NCBI GenBank assembly: GCA_031256125.1 | Contig: JAIRRE010000250.1 | Span: 1-7,743, forward strand | DNA from: Burkholderiaceae bacterium | GTDB taxonomy: Bacteria; Pseudomonadota; Gammaproteobacteria; Burkholderiales; Burkholderiaceae_C | Reading direction: 5' to 3' | DNA length: 7,743 nt | In this document: piece by piece, positions 1 to 6,012 of the stretch | Layout of the letters: the number at the start of each line of letters is the position of its first letter | Position numbering within the stretch: the first letter of the stretch is position 1 | Made by a program: the position numbers and the translations under genes | The notes under the pieces: model-generated | Database searches by the model: none | What the model was told of the DNA's origin: nothing | The model's input: only the letters and a program-made list of their open reading frames with translations

Positions 1-2
1 AG

Positions 3-887
3 CTGGAAAACATCCTGACCAACCCGGCGTTGCTGCGCAAGCTCATGGTCAAGGAAATCGAACAGGACGCCAAAACCTTTGCCGGCCCGCGCCGCACGCT
101 GATTCAGGCTGAGAAAAAAGCCATAGCCGAAGTTAAGGTGCTCGACGAGCCGGTTACGGCCATCGTCAGTGAAAAGGGCTGGGTGCGCGCGCGCAGCGGC
201 CACGGGCACGACGCGGCGAGTTTTGCTTTCAAGGCCGGCGATGGCTTGTACGGCGCGTTCGAGTGCCGCACCGTTGATACGCTGCTGGTGTTCGGCGGCA
301 ACGGGCGCGTTTACAGCGTGCCGGTGGCCAGTCTGCCGGGCGCGCGCGGCGACGGCCAGCCCATTACCACGCTGATCGACCTGGAAGCGGGCACGCAGCC
401 TGCCCATTACTTTGCCGGGCCGGAAAGTGCCGTGCTGCTGCTGGCCAGTTCCGGCGGCTACGGTTTTCTGGCGCGTGTAGCGGACATGCTCACGCGCCAG
501 CGCGGCGGCAAGGCATTCATTACCGTGGACGCGGACGGGATGGGGTGCCGCCCGTCGCTAGCCTGGATCGAAGGCGGAACGGCGGCCACGCATGTGGCCT
601 GCGTTTCCACCAACGGGCGTTTGTTGACCTTCGAGGTCGGCGAACTCAAGCGCCTGGAAAAAGGCGGGCGCGGCCTGATGCTACTTGGCCTGGATGCCAA
701 GGATGCGCTGGCGGGCGCGGCGGCCTACACGCGCAGCGTGCGTGTCAGTGGCATCGGGCGCGGCGGCAAGCCACGCGAGGAAACGCTGGAAATTCGCAGT
801 CTGAACAACGCCCGCAGCGCGCGCGGACGCAAAGGACGTGACGCCAGCTTCGGTTTCAAGCCCACCGGCGTGGAACGGGTGGAGTAA
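3..887 (+). CDS. parC: DNA topoisomerase IV subunit A, C-terminal part (5' end outside window)
   Basis: This is the 3' part of parC, open at the left edge; the frame runs from base 3 through 294 codons to a TAA at 885-887, followed directly by a second TAA. ParC is the DNA-cutting subunit of topoisomerase IV, which unlinks daughter chromosomes together with ParE. The visible part starts in the last helices of the breakage-reunion core (LENILTNPALLRKLMVKEI, then FAGPRRT) and continues into the C-terminal beta-pinwheel DNA-binding domain. Blade-like segments are visible: EPVTAIVSEKGWVRARSGHG, SSGGYGFLARVADM, RQRGGKAFITV and SGIGRGGKPREE. The catalytic tyrosine lies upstream, outside the window. 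No canonical GyrA box (QRRGGKG type) is seen, and the nearest match is the degenerate RQRGGK, which favours ParC over GyrA. The gene converges on the tRNA-Thr/oxygenase block. Identification is by recalled family resemblance, and I am confident of it. Confidence 0.93.
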   Translation: MENILTNPALLRKLMVKEIEQDAKTFAGPRRTLIQAEKKAIAEVKVLDEPVTAIVSEKGWVRARSGHGHDAASFAFKAGDGLYGAFECRTVDTLLVFGGNGRVYSVPVASLPGARGDGQPITTLIDLEAGTQPAHYFAGPESAVLLLASSGGYGFLARVADMLTRQRGGKAFITVDADGMGCRPSLAWIEGGTAATHVACVSTNGRLLTFEVGELKRLEKGGRGLMLLGLDAKDALAGAAAYTRSVRVSGIGRGGKPREETLEIRSLNNARSARGRKGRDASFGFKPTGVERVE

Positions 888-961
888 TAAAGTCAATACG
901 GAATAAGTGTCGGCGCAAGTTGGCTCGCCCGGATTTGAGGAAGCGGTGGTATCGCCCCGAT

Positions 962-995
962 ATACCCCCATTTTTGAGGGTATTTCACGATACCC
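962..995. repeat. Three-part inverted repeat, possible alternative hairpins
   Basis: ATACCC (962-967), GGGTAT (978-983) and ATACCC (990-995) lie in a row, so the middle copy can pair with either neighbour, giving 6-bp stems with loops of 10 or 6 bases. It lies 75 bases downstream of the parC stop codon. No T run follows either stem, so it is not a canonical rho-independent terminator. It may still protect the parC mRNA 3' end, or it may be chance. No function is claimed. Confidence 0.35.
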
Positions 996-1014
996 AATGG
1001 AACAGCTTGGAACA

Positions 1015-1051
1015 ACAAAAAACCCACAATGCCTTGCGACATGCGGGTTTT
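1015..1051 (-). terminator. Rho-independent terminator of tRNA-Thr, possibly bidirectional
   Basis: On the minus strand AAAACCCGCATGTC pairs with GGCATTGTGGGTTTT around a GCAA (GNRA) tetraloop. The stem is nearly continuous, with one bulged T and two G.T pairs, and it leads into a run of six T (complement of 1017-1022). It begins 23 bases past the 3' end of tRNA-Thr, the right place to end that transcript. On the plus strand the same stem ends in TTTT, followed by GAAAC and then TTTTT, so it may also stop parC readthrough, though less well. Confidence 0.8.
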
Positions 1052-1073
1052 GAAACTTTTTGAAACGTGATCT

Positions 1074-1149
1074 TGGTGCCGGCGGCCGGAATCGAACTGG
1101 CGACCTACGCGTTACGAGTGCGTTGCTCTACCGACTGAGCTACACCGGC
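1074..1149 (-). tRNA. tRNA-Thr, anticodon CGT
   Basis: A complete 76-base cloverleaf with genome-encoded CCA. The acceptor stem is GCCGGTG/CGCCGGC (one T.G pair) with discriminator A. The D arm is GCTC/GAGC with an 8-base loop. The anticodon loop is CTCGTAA with anticodon CGT (complement of 1114-1116), followed by a 5-base variable region AGGTC and the T loop TTCGATT. It should read the threonine codon ACG, common in a GC-rich genome. Two A.C mismatches are present, at 31-39 closing the anticodon loop and at 52-62 in the T stem; all other stem pairs are intact. The overall form matches tRNA-Thr(CGU) as I recall it from other proteobacteria, including the CGUAA core of the loop. Confidence 0.93.
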
Positions 1150-1160
1150 GAAAGGTTGTA

Positions 1161-1166
1161 ATTATA
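1161..1166 (-). promoter_or_regulatory. Probable -10 box of the tRNA-Thr promoter
   Basis: A perfect TATAAT lies on the minus strand, separated from the tRNA 5' end (1149) by 11 bases, so a start about 7 bases downstream of the box would give a leader of only a few bases. The -35 region is poor: at a spacing of 16-18 bases the hexamers are GTAAAT, TAAATT or AAATTG, none close to TTGACA. The exact consensus -10 at the expected distance from a stable RNA gene is the main support. Confidence 0.6.
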
Positions 1167-1249
1167 GCGCCCTTTCTGCACGCAATTTACGCCGAACGTA
1201 TGGAATGCGACATACCGCACCAACCGCGTCGGACATGGTTAGCATCGCT

Positions 1250-2395
1250 TCAAGCCTGAGCTGGTATATCCATCACTCGCCGGTACCACTCGTGGAAGTG
1301 CTGCATACCATCTTCCATCGGGCTTTGGTAGGGACCGACCTCGTTTTCGCCGCGCTCCAGCAGCGCCTTGCGGCCCGCGTCCATGCGCTCGCCGATTTCG
1401 TCGTCTTCAATGCAGGTTTCCATGTAGGCGGCGCGCTGCGCGGCCATGAATTCCGGTTCGAAGGCGACGATGTCCTCAGGATAGTAGAACTCCACCATGT
1501 TGAGCGTTTCGTCCACACTGATTGGGTGCAGCGTGGAGATGGTCAGCACGTGCGGATACCACTCGACCATGATGTGCGGGTAATAGGTCAGCCAGATGGC
1601 GCCGCGCGCGGGCTTTTTGTCTTGCGTATAGGCGAGCAACGCTTGGTGCCAGCGCTCGTAGACCGGGCTGCCTGGCCGTCCATCCGGCGCCAGATTGGTC
1701 GAGGTACCCACCGTTTGCACCGAGTAGTCGCGGGCAAACTCCCAGCGCAGGTCGGCACAGGTGACGAAGTTGCTCAAACCAGGGTGGAACGGCGCGACGT
1801 GGTAATCCTCCAGATAGACCTCGATGAAGGTCTTCCAGTTGTAGCGGCAGGTGTGCAATTCCACGTGGCCGAGGGCGTAGCCCTCGAAGGACAGGTCACG
1901 AGCCAGCGTCATGCCCGCCAGATCGGCGGCGATATCGCGGCCATTGTCCTCGAACAGCAGGCCGTTCCATTCACGTAACGGGTAGCGGTTCAGGTTCAGG
2001 CAGGGATCGTGCGCGAAGTGCGGCGCGCCCAGCAACTGGCCGTCGGCGGCGTAGGTCCAGCGGTGTATCGGGCAGACGATGTTGCCGCCTGCCGCGCCCT
2101 TGTGTTCGATATCCAGCGATCCGCGTCCTTTGAGCATTACGGCTTGGCGATGTCGGCAGACGTTGGAGACCAGCCGCACGCCGCTTTGCGGGTCGTTGAT
2201 TAGCGCGCGGCCTTCACCCTCTTGCGGCAGGGCACAGTAATCGCCCGGCTTTGGGACGGCCAGCTTGTGGCCGACGTAGCGCGGCCCGGACTCGAAGATG
2301 AGCCTCTTTTCGCGCTGCAACAGCGCCGCGTCGAAATAGGAACTGACGGGAAGTTGACTTGCCGCCTGCTGTAATTGAAGACTCAAATCAGACAT
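1250..2395 (-). CDS. Rieske [2Fe-2S] aromatic ring-hydroxylating oxygenase, alpha subunit-like
   Basis: A 381-residue protein of the alpha subunit family of Rieske non-heme iron oxygenases, which use electrons from a reductase to activate O2. The Rieske cluster boxes are Cys80-Arg-His82 and Cys108-Pro-Ile-His111. The catalytic domain shows NWKTFIEVYLEDYHVAPFH, giving iron ligands His199 and His204, with Glu196 where naphthalene dioxygenase has the bridging Asp; the third ligand is probably an Asp in IEDDE (331/332). The tail ENEVGPYQSPMEDGMQHFHE is one I recall from a conserved Burkholderiales family annotated only as a ring-hydroxylating dioxygenase. The substrate is unknown. No beta subunit, ferredoxin or reductase gene is nearby, so it may be an alpha-only enzyme fed by a distant reductase. 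I chose the ATG at 2393-2395 (MSDLS) over an in-frame GTG 19 codons upstream because the extension does not resemble the family and contains a hairpin. No good Shine-Dalgarno is seen. Residues 83-107, between the boxes, are unusually many. Confidence 0.88.
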   Translation of the reverse strand: MSDLSLQLQQAASQLPVSSYFDAALLQREKRLIFESGPRYVGHKLAVPKPGDYCALPQEGEGRALINDPQSGVRLVSNVCRHRQAVMLKGRGSLDIEHKGAAGGNIVCPIHRWTYAADGQLLGAPHFAHDPCLNLNRYPLREWNGLLFEDNGRDIAADLAGMTLARDLSFEGYALGHVELHTCRYNWKTFIEVYLEDYHVAPFHPGLSNFVTCADLRWEFARDYSVQTVGTSTNLAPDGRPGSPVYERWHQALLAYTQDKKPARGAIWLTYYPHIMVEWYPHVLTISTLHPISVDETLNMVEFYYPEDIVAFEPEFMAAQRAAYMETCIEDDEIGERMDAGRKALLERGENEVGPYQSPMEDGMQHFHEWYRRVMDIPAQA

Positions 2396-2417
2396 GGTTT
2401 GTCTAACCCAAAGACTC

Positions 2418-2431
2418 CCCCTATGAAGGGG
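2418..2431. repeat. Short hairpin upstream of the oxygenase start
   Basis: CCCCT and AGGGG form a perfect 5-bp stem around a 4-base loop, 23 bases upstream of the chosen oxygenase ATG (2395, minus strand). It probably lies in the 5' leader or core promoter of that gene. Its presence inside the alternative GTG-started reading frame is one reason for preferring the downstream ATG. It is short enough to arise by chance in GC-rich DNA. Confidence 0.3.
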
Positions 2432-2499
2432 CAGGAAGATCACGCTAGGCACATCCGGTAAAAACAGACACCGTTGCAGTTTCTTCGGCGGCCAGCGCA

Positions 2500-2524
2500 G
2501 CGAACTCCCGCGCGAACTACCCGC
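2500..2524. repeat. Tandem direct repeat in the divergent oxygenase/xseB promoter region
   Basis: GCGAACTCCCGC (2500-2511) is followed at once by GCGAACTACCCGC (2512-2524), identical except for one inserted A. It lies within the 220-base gap between two divergent genes, where binding sites for a regulator of one or both would be expected, and the repeat period of about 12 bases is close to one helical turn. The rest of this gap (2396-2615) shows no gene and no clear -35/-10 pair; TAAAAT at 2577-2582 is a possible -10 for xseB but lacks a good -35. Confidence 0.4.
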
Positions 2525-2592
2525 ATGAGCAGGGCCAGTCCGGGCGGGGGACGAGGGATTCTATCCGGCGCTTGCCTAAAATTCACTCCTTT

Positions 2593-2619
2593 ATGTGCGC
2601 CGCCATGACTGAGCAATGA
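2593..2619 (+). other. Eight-residue leader ORF overlapping the xseB start (speculative)
   Basis: An ATG at 2593 opens a frame (MCAAMTEQ, with a second ATG at 2605) whose TGA stop at 2617-2619 overlaps the xseB ATG (2616-2618) in an ATGA junction, the same kind as between xseB and ispA. If translated, it could couple ribosome arrival to xseB. There is no clear Shine-Dalgarno before either ATG, so it may be only a chance arrangement in an AT-poor leader. Confidence 0.2.
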
Positions 2620-2855
2620 CCAAGAAATCCGCCAGGGACGATCTGCCCGCCAGCTACGCCGATGCGACCCAGCAGCTCGAAACCTTGATTGCCAATCTCG
2701 AATCGGGCCAGTTGCCGCTGGAAGAATTGCTGGGCCAGTACCAGCGCGGCGCAGCCTTGCTCAAATACTGCCGCGAGCGTTTGCAGGCGGTGGAAGATCA
2801 GGTTCGGTTGCTTGATGACGATGGTTCGGTAAAGCCTTGGCCGCAAACCCCATGA
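2616..2855 (+). CDS. xseB: Exodeoxyribonuclease VII small subunit
   Basis: A 79-residue protein, normal length for XseB. Several small subunits bind the large subunit XseA to form exonuclease VII, a cytoplasmic nuclease that degrades single-stranded DNA from both ends into oligonucleotides. The family signature is clear: [19 protein letters not shown] (residues about 9-27), then [20 protein letters not shown], then [15 protein letters not shown], forming two amphipathic helices joined by the GQLPLEE turn. A short variable tail DDDGSVKPW follows. xseA is not in the window. The start ATG at 2616 overlaps the stop of a possible mini-ORF, and the weak CTGAG just upstream is the only Shine-Dalgarno-like sequence. 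The stop TGA (2853-2855) overlaps the ispA ATG (ATGA), so it is the first gene of an xseB-ispA-dxs operon with translational coupling, an arrangement widespread in proteobacteria. Confidence 0.95.
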   Translation: MTKKSARDDLPASYADATQQLETLIANLESGQLPLEELLGQYQRGAALLKYCRERLQAVEDQVRLLDDDGSVKPWPQTP

Positions 2856-3814
2856 GTACAGGTATACCGTTTGACAACTGGGTACAGGTCCGCCGCGAGC
2901 AGGTAGAGCGTGCGCTGGCTGGTTTTATTGCTGCCGACGCGCCCGCTGGTCTGGGCGTAGCCATGCGCTATGCAGCGCTGGGCGGCGGCAAGCGGCTGCG
3001 GGCGTTGTTGGTGCTGGCCGCTGGCGAGACCGTTGGCGGCGGAGCGCAAGCGCCTTTGCGCACGGCGTTTGATGATCCGGCGCTGCGCGCCGCATTGGAT
3101 GAAGCGGCGTTGCGCGCCGCATGCGCCGTTGAATTGATCCACGCCTATTCGCTGGTGCATGACGATCTGCCGTGCATGGACGACGACGTGCTGCGGCGCG
3201 GCCAACCGACGGTGCATGTCAAATTTGGCGAGGCCCAGGCGATGCTGGCGGGCGACGCCTTGCAGGCGCTGGCGTTTGAATTGCTGTGTCCGCACGACCA
3301 GGGCATTCCCGACGCCATTCAGGCGCAGTTGTGCCGCCTGCTGGCGCGAGCCGCGGGTGCGCAAGGCATGGCGGGCGGACAGGCCATTGATTTGGCGAGC
3401 ATTGGTCAGCCGCTCACGGAACCGCAGTTGCGCGCCATGCACGCGCGCAAGACCGGCGCACTGCTGCGCGCGAGCGTCTGCATGGGCGCGACTTGCCGTC
3501 CCGGCGGCTGGGACGGTTTGCCCGCCGCCGCCGCGCGCGGGTTGATGGATTACGGCACGGCGCTGGGATTGGCGTTTCAGGTGGTTGACGACATACTGGA
3601 CGTGACAGCCGACGCCGCCACGCTTGGCAAGACAGCGGGTAAGGACGCGGCCAGCGATAAGCCGACCTATGTTTCCGTGCTGGGGTTGACTGCTTCCGGG
3701 CGTTTGGCGCAGGGCCTGCTTGAGCAGGCGCTGGCGGCGCTGGCCGCCACGGGTCTGCCGGATGTTTCACGGCTCGCCGCGTTGGCCGATCTGGTGGTCA
3801 ATCGCCAGCATTGA
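2852..3814 (+). CDS. ispA: (2E,6E)-farnesyl diphosphate synthase
   Basis: A 320-residue trans-prenyltransferase that condenses dimethylallyl diphosphate with two isopentenyl diphosphates to farnesyl diphosphate, precursor of undecaprenyl phosphate, ubiquinone side chains and other isoprenoids. Visible motifs are GGGKRLR (44-50), the first Asp-rich motif DDLPCMDDD (104-112) followed by RRGQPT, and the second Asp-rich motif DDILD (246-250) followed by GKTAGKD. The two residues between the Asp pair and the MD of the first motif, and Tyr99 five residues before it, are typical of bacterial farnesyl synthases, so C15 is the likely product; geranylgeranyl diphosphate synthase is the alternative. I chose the ATG at 2852 (overlapping the xseB stop) over the upstream TTG at 2837. 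Bacterial IspA is usually about 290-300 residues, and part of the excess is a repetitive segment at residues 65-91. dxs follows 12 bases downstream. Confidence 0.95.
   Translation: MSTGIPFDNWVQVRREQVERALAGFIAADAPAGLGVAMRYAALGGGKRLRALLVLAAGETVGGGAQAPLRTAFDDPALRAALDEAALRAACAVELIHAYSLVHDDLPCMDDDVLRRGQPTVHVKFGEAQAMLAGDALQALAFELLCPHDQGIPDAIQAQLCRLLARAAGAQGMAGGQAIDLASIGQPLTEPQLRAMHARKTGALLRASVCMGATCRPGGWDGLPAAAARGLMDYGTALGLAFQVVDDILDVTADAATLGKTAGKDAASDKPTYVSVLGLTASGRLAQGLLEQALAALAATGLPDVSRLAALADLVVNRQH
3044..3124 (+). repeat. In-frame 27-base tandem repeat within ispA
   Basis: Units at 3071-3097 and 3098-3124 match at 22 of 27 bases and encode DDPALRAAL and DEAALRAAC (residues 74-91). A third, more diverged unit at 3044-3070 encodes AQAPLRTAF. 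The period is 27 bases, a multiple of three, and falls exactly in frame, which points to replication slippage or unequal exchange that kept the gene open. It lies just before the helix that carries the first Asp-rich motif of the prenyltransferase. Confidence 0.75.
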
Positions 3815-3818
3815 GGGG
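3813..3818 (+). promoter_or_regulatory. Shine-Dalgarno sequence for dxs
   Basis: GAGGGG overlaps the ispA stop codon (TGA, 3812-3814) and ends 8 bases before the dxs ATG at 3827. It is one of the few strong ribosome binding sites in the window and fixes the dxs start. A ribosome ending ispA would sit on it, favouring coupled translation. Confidence 0.7.
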
Positions 3819-3826
3819 TTTGCAGG

Positions 3827-5749
3827 ATGTCCGAATTGCTTTCCACCATTGACGACCCGGCTGATTTGCGGCGGTTGTCACGCGCGCAGCTCAAGGGACT
3901 GGCCACCGAGGTACGCGATTTCATCGTGCGCAGCGTGGCGCAAACCGGCGGGCATCTGAGTTCCAACCTGGGTACGGTGGAACTGGCGATTGCGCTGCAT
4001 GCGGTGTTCGACACGCCGCGCGATCGCATCGTATGGGACGTGGGCCATCAAACCTACGCGCACAAGATCCTCACCGGGCGGCGCGAACGCATGGCGACGC
4101 TGCGCCAACTGGGCGGCCTGTCGGGCTTTCCGCAACGCACTGAGAGCCAATACGACGCCTTTGGCACCGCGCATTCATCAACCAGCATTTCGGCGGCGCT
4201 GGGCATGGCTGCGGCCGCGCGCCAAAAGGGCCAAGACTGGAACGCCATCGCGGTTATCGGCGATGGCGCAATGACCGCCGGCATGGCCTTCGAGGGACTG
4301 AATCACGCCGGTGTGGAGCGCGACGCGCGCCTGCTGGTTATCCTCAATGACAACGACATGTCGATCAGTCCGCCCGTGGGGGCGCTCAACCGGCACCTGG
4401 CGCAATTGATGAGCGGCCAGTTCTATGCCGCCGCCAAGACCGTGGTCAAGGACATCGGCAAAACCGTACTGGCTCCCGTACCGCCACTGCTGGAACTGGC
4501 CAAGCGGCTGGAAAAAAGCGCCAAAAGCATGGTTACCCCGGCCACGCTGTTCGACAAATTGGGCTTCAACTACATCGGCCCAATCGATGGGCACGATCTG
4601 GACGCGCTCATTCCCACACTGGAGAACATCCGTTCGCTGCTGGCCTGTAAGAGCGGCCCGCAGTTGTTGCACGTGGTCACGCAAAAAGGGCGCGGTTACG
4701 CGCCCGCCGAAGCCGATCCGGTGGCCTACCACGGGCCGGGCAAATTCGATCCGGCGGTGGGGTTGCCCGATCCGGTGCTGACTCCAGCCAAAACCACTTT
4801 TACGCAAGTTTTCGGACAATGGGCGTGCGACATGGCCGAACGCGACCGGCGCCTGGTCGCCATCACGCCGGCAATGCGCGAAGGATCGGGCCTGGTGGAA
4901 TTTCACCAGCGCTTTCCCGATCGCTACTACGACGTCGGCATTGCCGAACAGCACGCCGTCACCTTTGCGGCTGGTTTGGCGTGCGAAGGCCTGAAGCCGG
5001 TCGTGGCGATTTATTCAACCTTTTTGCAACGCGCCTACGACCAGTTGATCCACGACGTGGCGATTCAAAATCTGCCGGTGGTGTTCGCGCTGGATCGCGC
5101 GGGTTTGGTCGGCGCGGACGGGGCGACGCACGCGGGCGCATTCGACATCGCTTTCATCCGTTGCGTGCCCAACCTAAGTCTGGCCTGTCCCGCCGATGAA
5201 CGCGAATGCCGCCAACTGCTATCAACCGCCTACGCGCAGGATCACCCCGTTGCGGTGCGCTACCCGCGCGGCGCGGGTGTGGGCGCACAGCCCTTGCCCG
5301 ATCTGAGGGAACTGTCATTCGGAAAAGGCGAAGTGCGGCGCTGGCGCACCGGGCTATCGGATGGCGTATGGGACGGCACGCGCCAAGGCATCGCCATTCT
5401 GGCGTTCGGCACGCTGCTTTATCCCGCGCTGGCGGCGGCGGAAAAGTTCGATGCCACCGTGGTCAATATGCGCTGGGTCAAGCCGCTGGACTTGGACTTG
5501 CTGCGCGCCGTGGCCGAGCAACACGCCGCCATTGTCACGGTGGAAGAGGGCGCTGTCATGGGCGGTGCTGGGAGCGCGGCGGCGCAAGCCTTGGCCGAGA
5601 TGCGCATCACTCGCTCCCTGTTGCATTTGGGCCTGCCCGACTGCTTCATCGAACACGGTGACCCGGCGCGCCTGCTGGCTCTGCAAGGGTTGGATGCAAC
5701 AGGCATAGAAGCGGCGATTAAAAGGCGGTTCGGGGACTTGCCGGGTTGA
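3827..5749 (+). CDS. dxs: 1-deoxy-D-xylulose-5-phosphate synthase
   Basis: A 640-residue thiamine diphosphate enzyme that joins pyruvate and glyceraldehyde 3-phosphate, losing CO2, to give 1-deoxy-D-xylulose 5-phosphate, the committed precursor of the MEP isoprenoid pathway and also of thiamine and pyridoxal. The N-terminal domain has catalytic-site His43 (GGHLSSNLG) and His74 ([15 protein letters not shown]), [13 protein letters not shown] (116-128), and the cofactor motif from GDGAMTAG (145) to LNDNDMSIS (173-181). The pyrimidine-binding domain has [14 protein letters not shown] with Glu374, then [17 protein letters not shown] and [12 protein letters not shown]. The C-terminal transketolase domain has RYPRG and [10 protein letters not shown]. 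The length is slightly above E. coli Dxs (620), and a low-complexity insert [15 protein letters not shown] (coded at about 5341-5385) accounts for much of that. It is the third gene of the operon after ispA, so two steps of the same pathway are co-transcribed. folE2, which I expect after dxs in related genomes, is absent. Confidence 0.97.
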   Translation: MSELLSTIDDPADLRRLSRAQLKGLATEVRDFIVRSVAQTGGHLSSNLGTVELAIALHAVFDTPRDRIVWDVGHQTYAHKILTGRRERMATLRQLGGLSGFPQRTESQYDAFGTAHSSTSISAALGMAAAARQKGQDWNAIAVIGDGAMTAGMAFEGLNHAGVERDARLLVILNDNDMSISPPVGALNRHLAQLMSGQFYAAAKTVVKDIGKTVLAPVPPLLELAKRLEKSAKSMVTPATLFDKLGFNYIGPIDGHDLDALIPTLENIRSLLACKSGPQLLHVVTQKGRGYAPAEADPVAYHGPGKFDPAVGLPDPVLTPAKTTFTQVFGQWACDMAERDRRLVAITPAMREGSGLVEFHQRFPDRYYDVGIAEQHAVTFAAGLACEGLKPVVAIYSTFLQRAYDQLIHDVAIQNLPVVFALDRAGLVGADGATHAGAFDIAFIRCVPNLSLACPADERECRQLLSTAYAQDHPVAVRYPRGAGVGAQPLPDLRELSFGKGEVRRWRTGLSDGVWDGTRQGIAILAFGTLLYPALAAAEKFDATVVNMRWVKPLDLDLLRAVAEQHAAIVTVEEGAVMGGAGSAAAQALAEMRITRSLLHLGLPDCFIEHGDPARLLALQGLDATGIEAAIKRRFGDLPG

Positions 5750-6012
5750 AAACCGAATGTGGTATCTGACAGCACAGCATCATGATCGCTGCACCGGCGT
5801 GCCGGCGGCTATGTCCGTGCCAGACAGTACAAGCGATGGCACCGTCGGGTTGGTTTGAGAAGGGTGGTGAATTTTTCAAGGGCGACTATTGCGTGTAATG
5901 CGTCGGGTCGCGTTCACCCACAATCGCCGCACAATCGTGCGATGTCTTGGGTACCTTGTTCTAACCGCAGTTTCTTGCTGGATGCGTGCCATCGTGGATC
6001 CAGCCTACAGCC
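5750..6012. other. dxs-tilS spacer, no convincing gene
   Basis: This 263-base stretch holds no gene I can support. It contains a 38-codon open frame (5782-5898) without a ribosome binding site, a perfect 5-bp hairpin CGCAC/GTGCG (5928-5941), and two copies of CACAATCG (5919-5926 and 5930-5937). TGTAAT at 5894-5899 is a possible -10 box for tilS, with T-rich sequence about 17 bases upstream serving as a poor -35. There is no clear terminator for dxs: the GC-rich inverted segment near 5790-5808 is short and has no T run. Confidence 0.5.

Noticed and set aside
1198..1215. GTATG/CATAC inverted repeat as oxygenase terminator
   Set aside because: The stem is only 5 bp and has no T run on either strand.
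1205..1978. 257-codon plus-strand open frame across the oxygenase gene
   Set aside because: It is antisense to a well-supported Rieske oxygenase and has no recognisable motif; long antisense frames are expected in GC-rich coding DNA.
2798..3442. 214-codon minus-strand open frame over ispA
   Set aside because: Antisense to ispA, no motif, no plausible ribosome binding site.
4178..4954. 258-codon minus-strand open frame inside dxs
   Set aside because: It is fully antisense to conserved Dxs motifs, with a composition typical of a codon-bias shadow.
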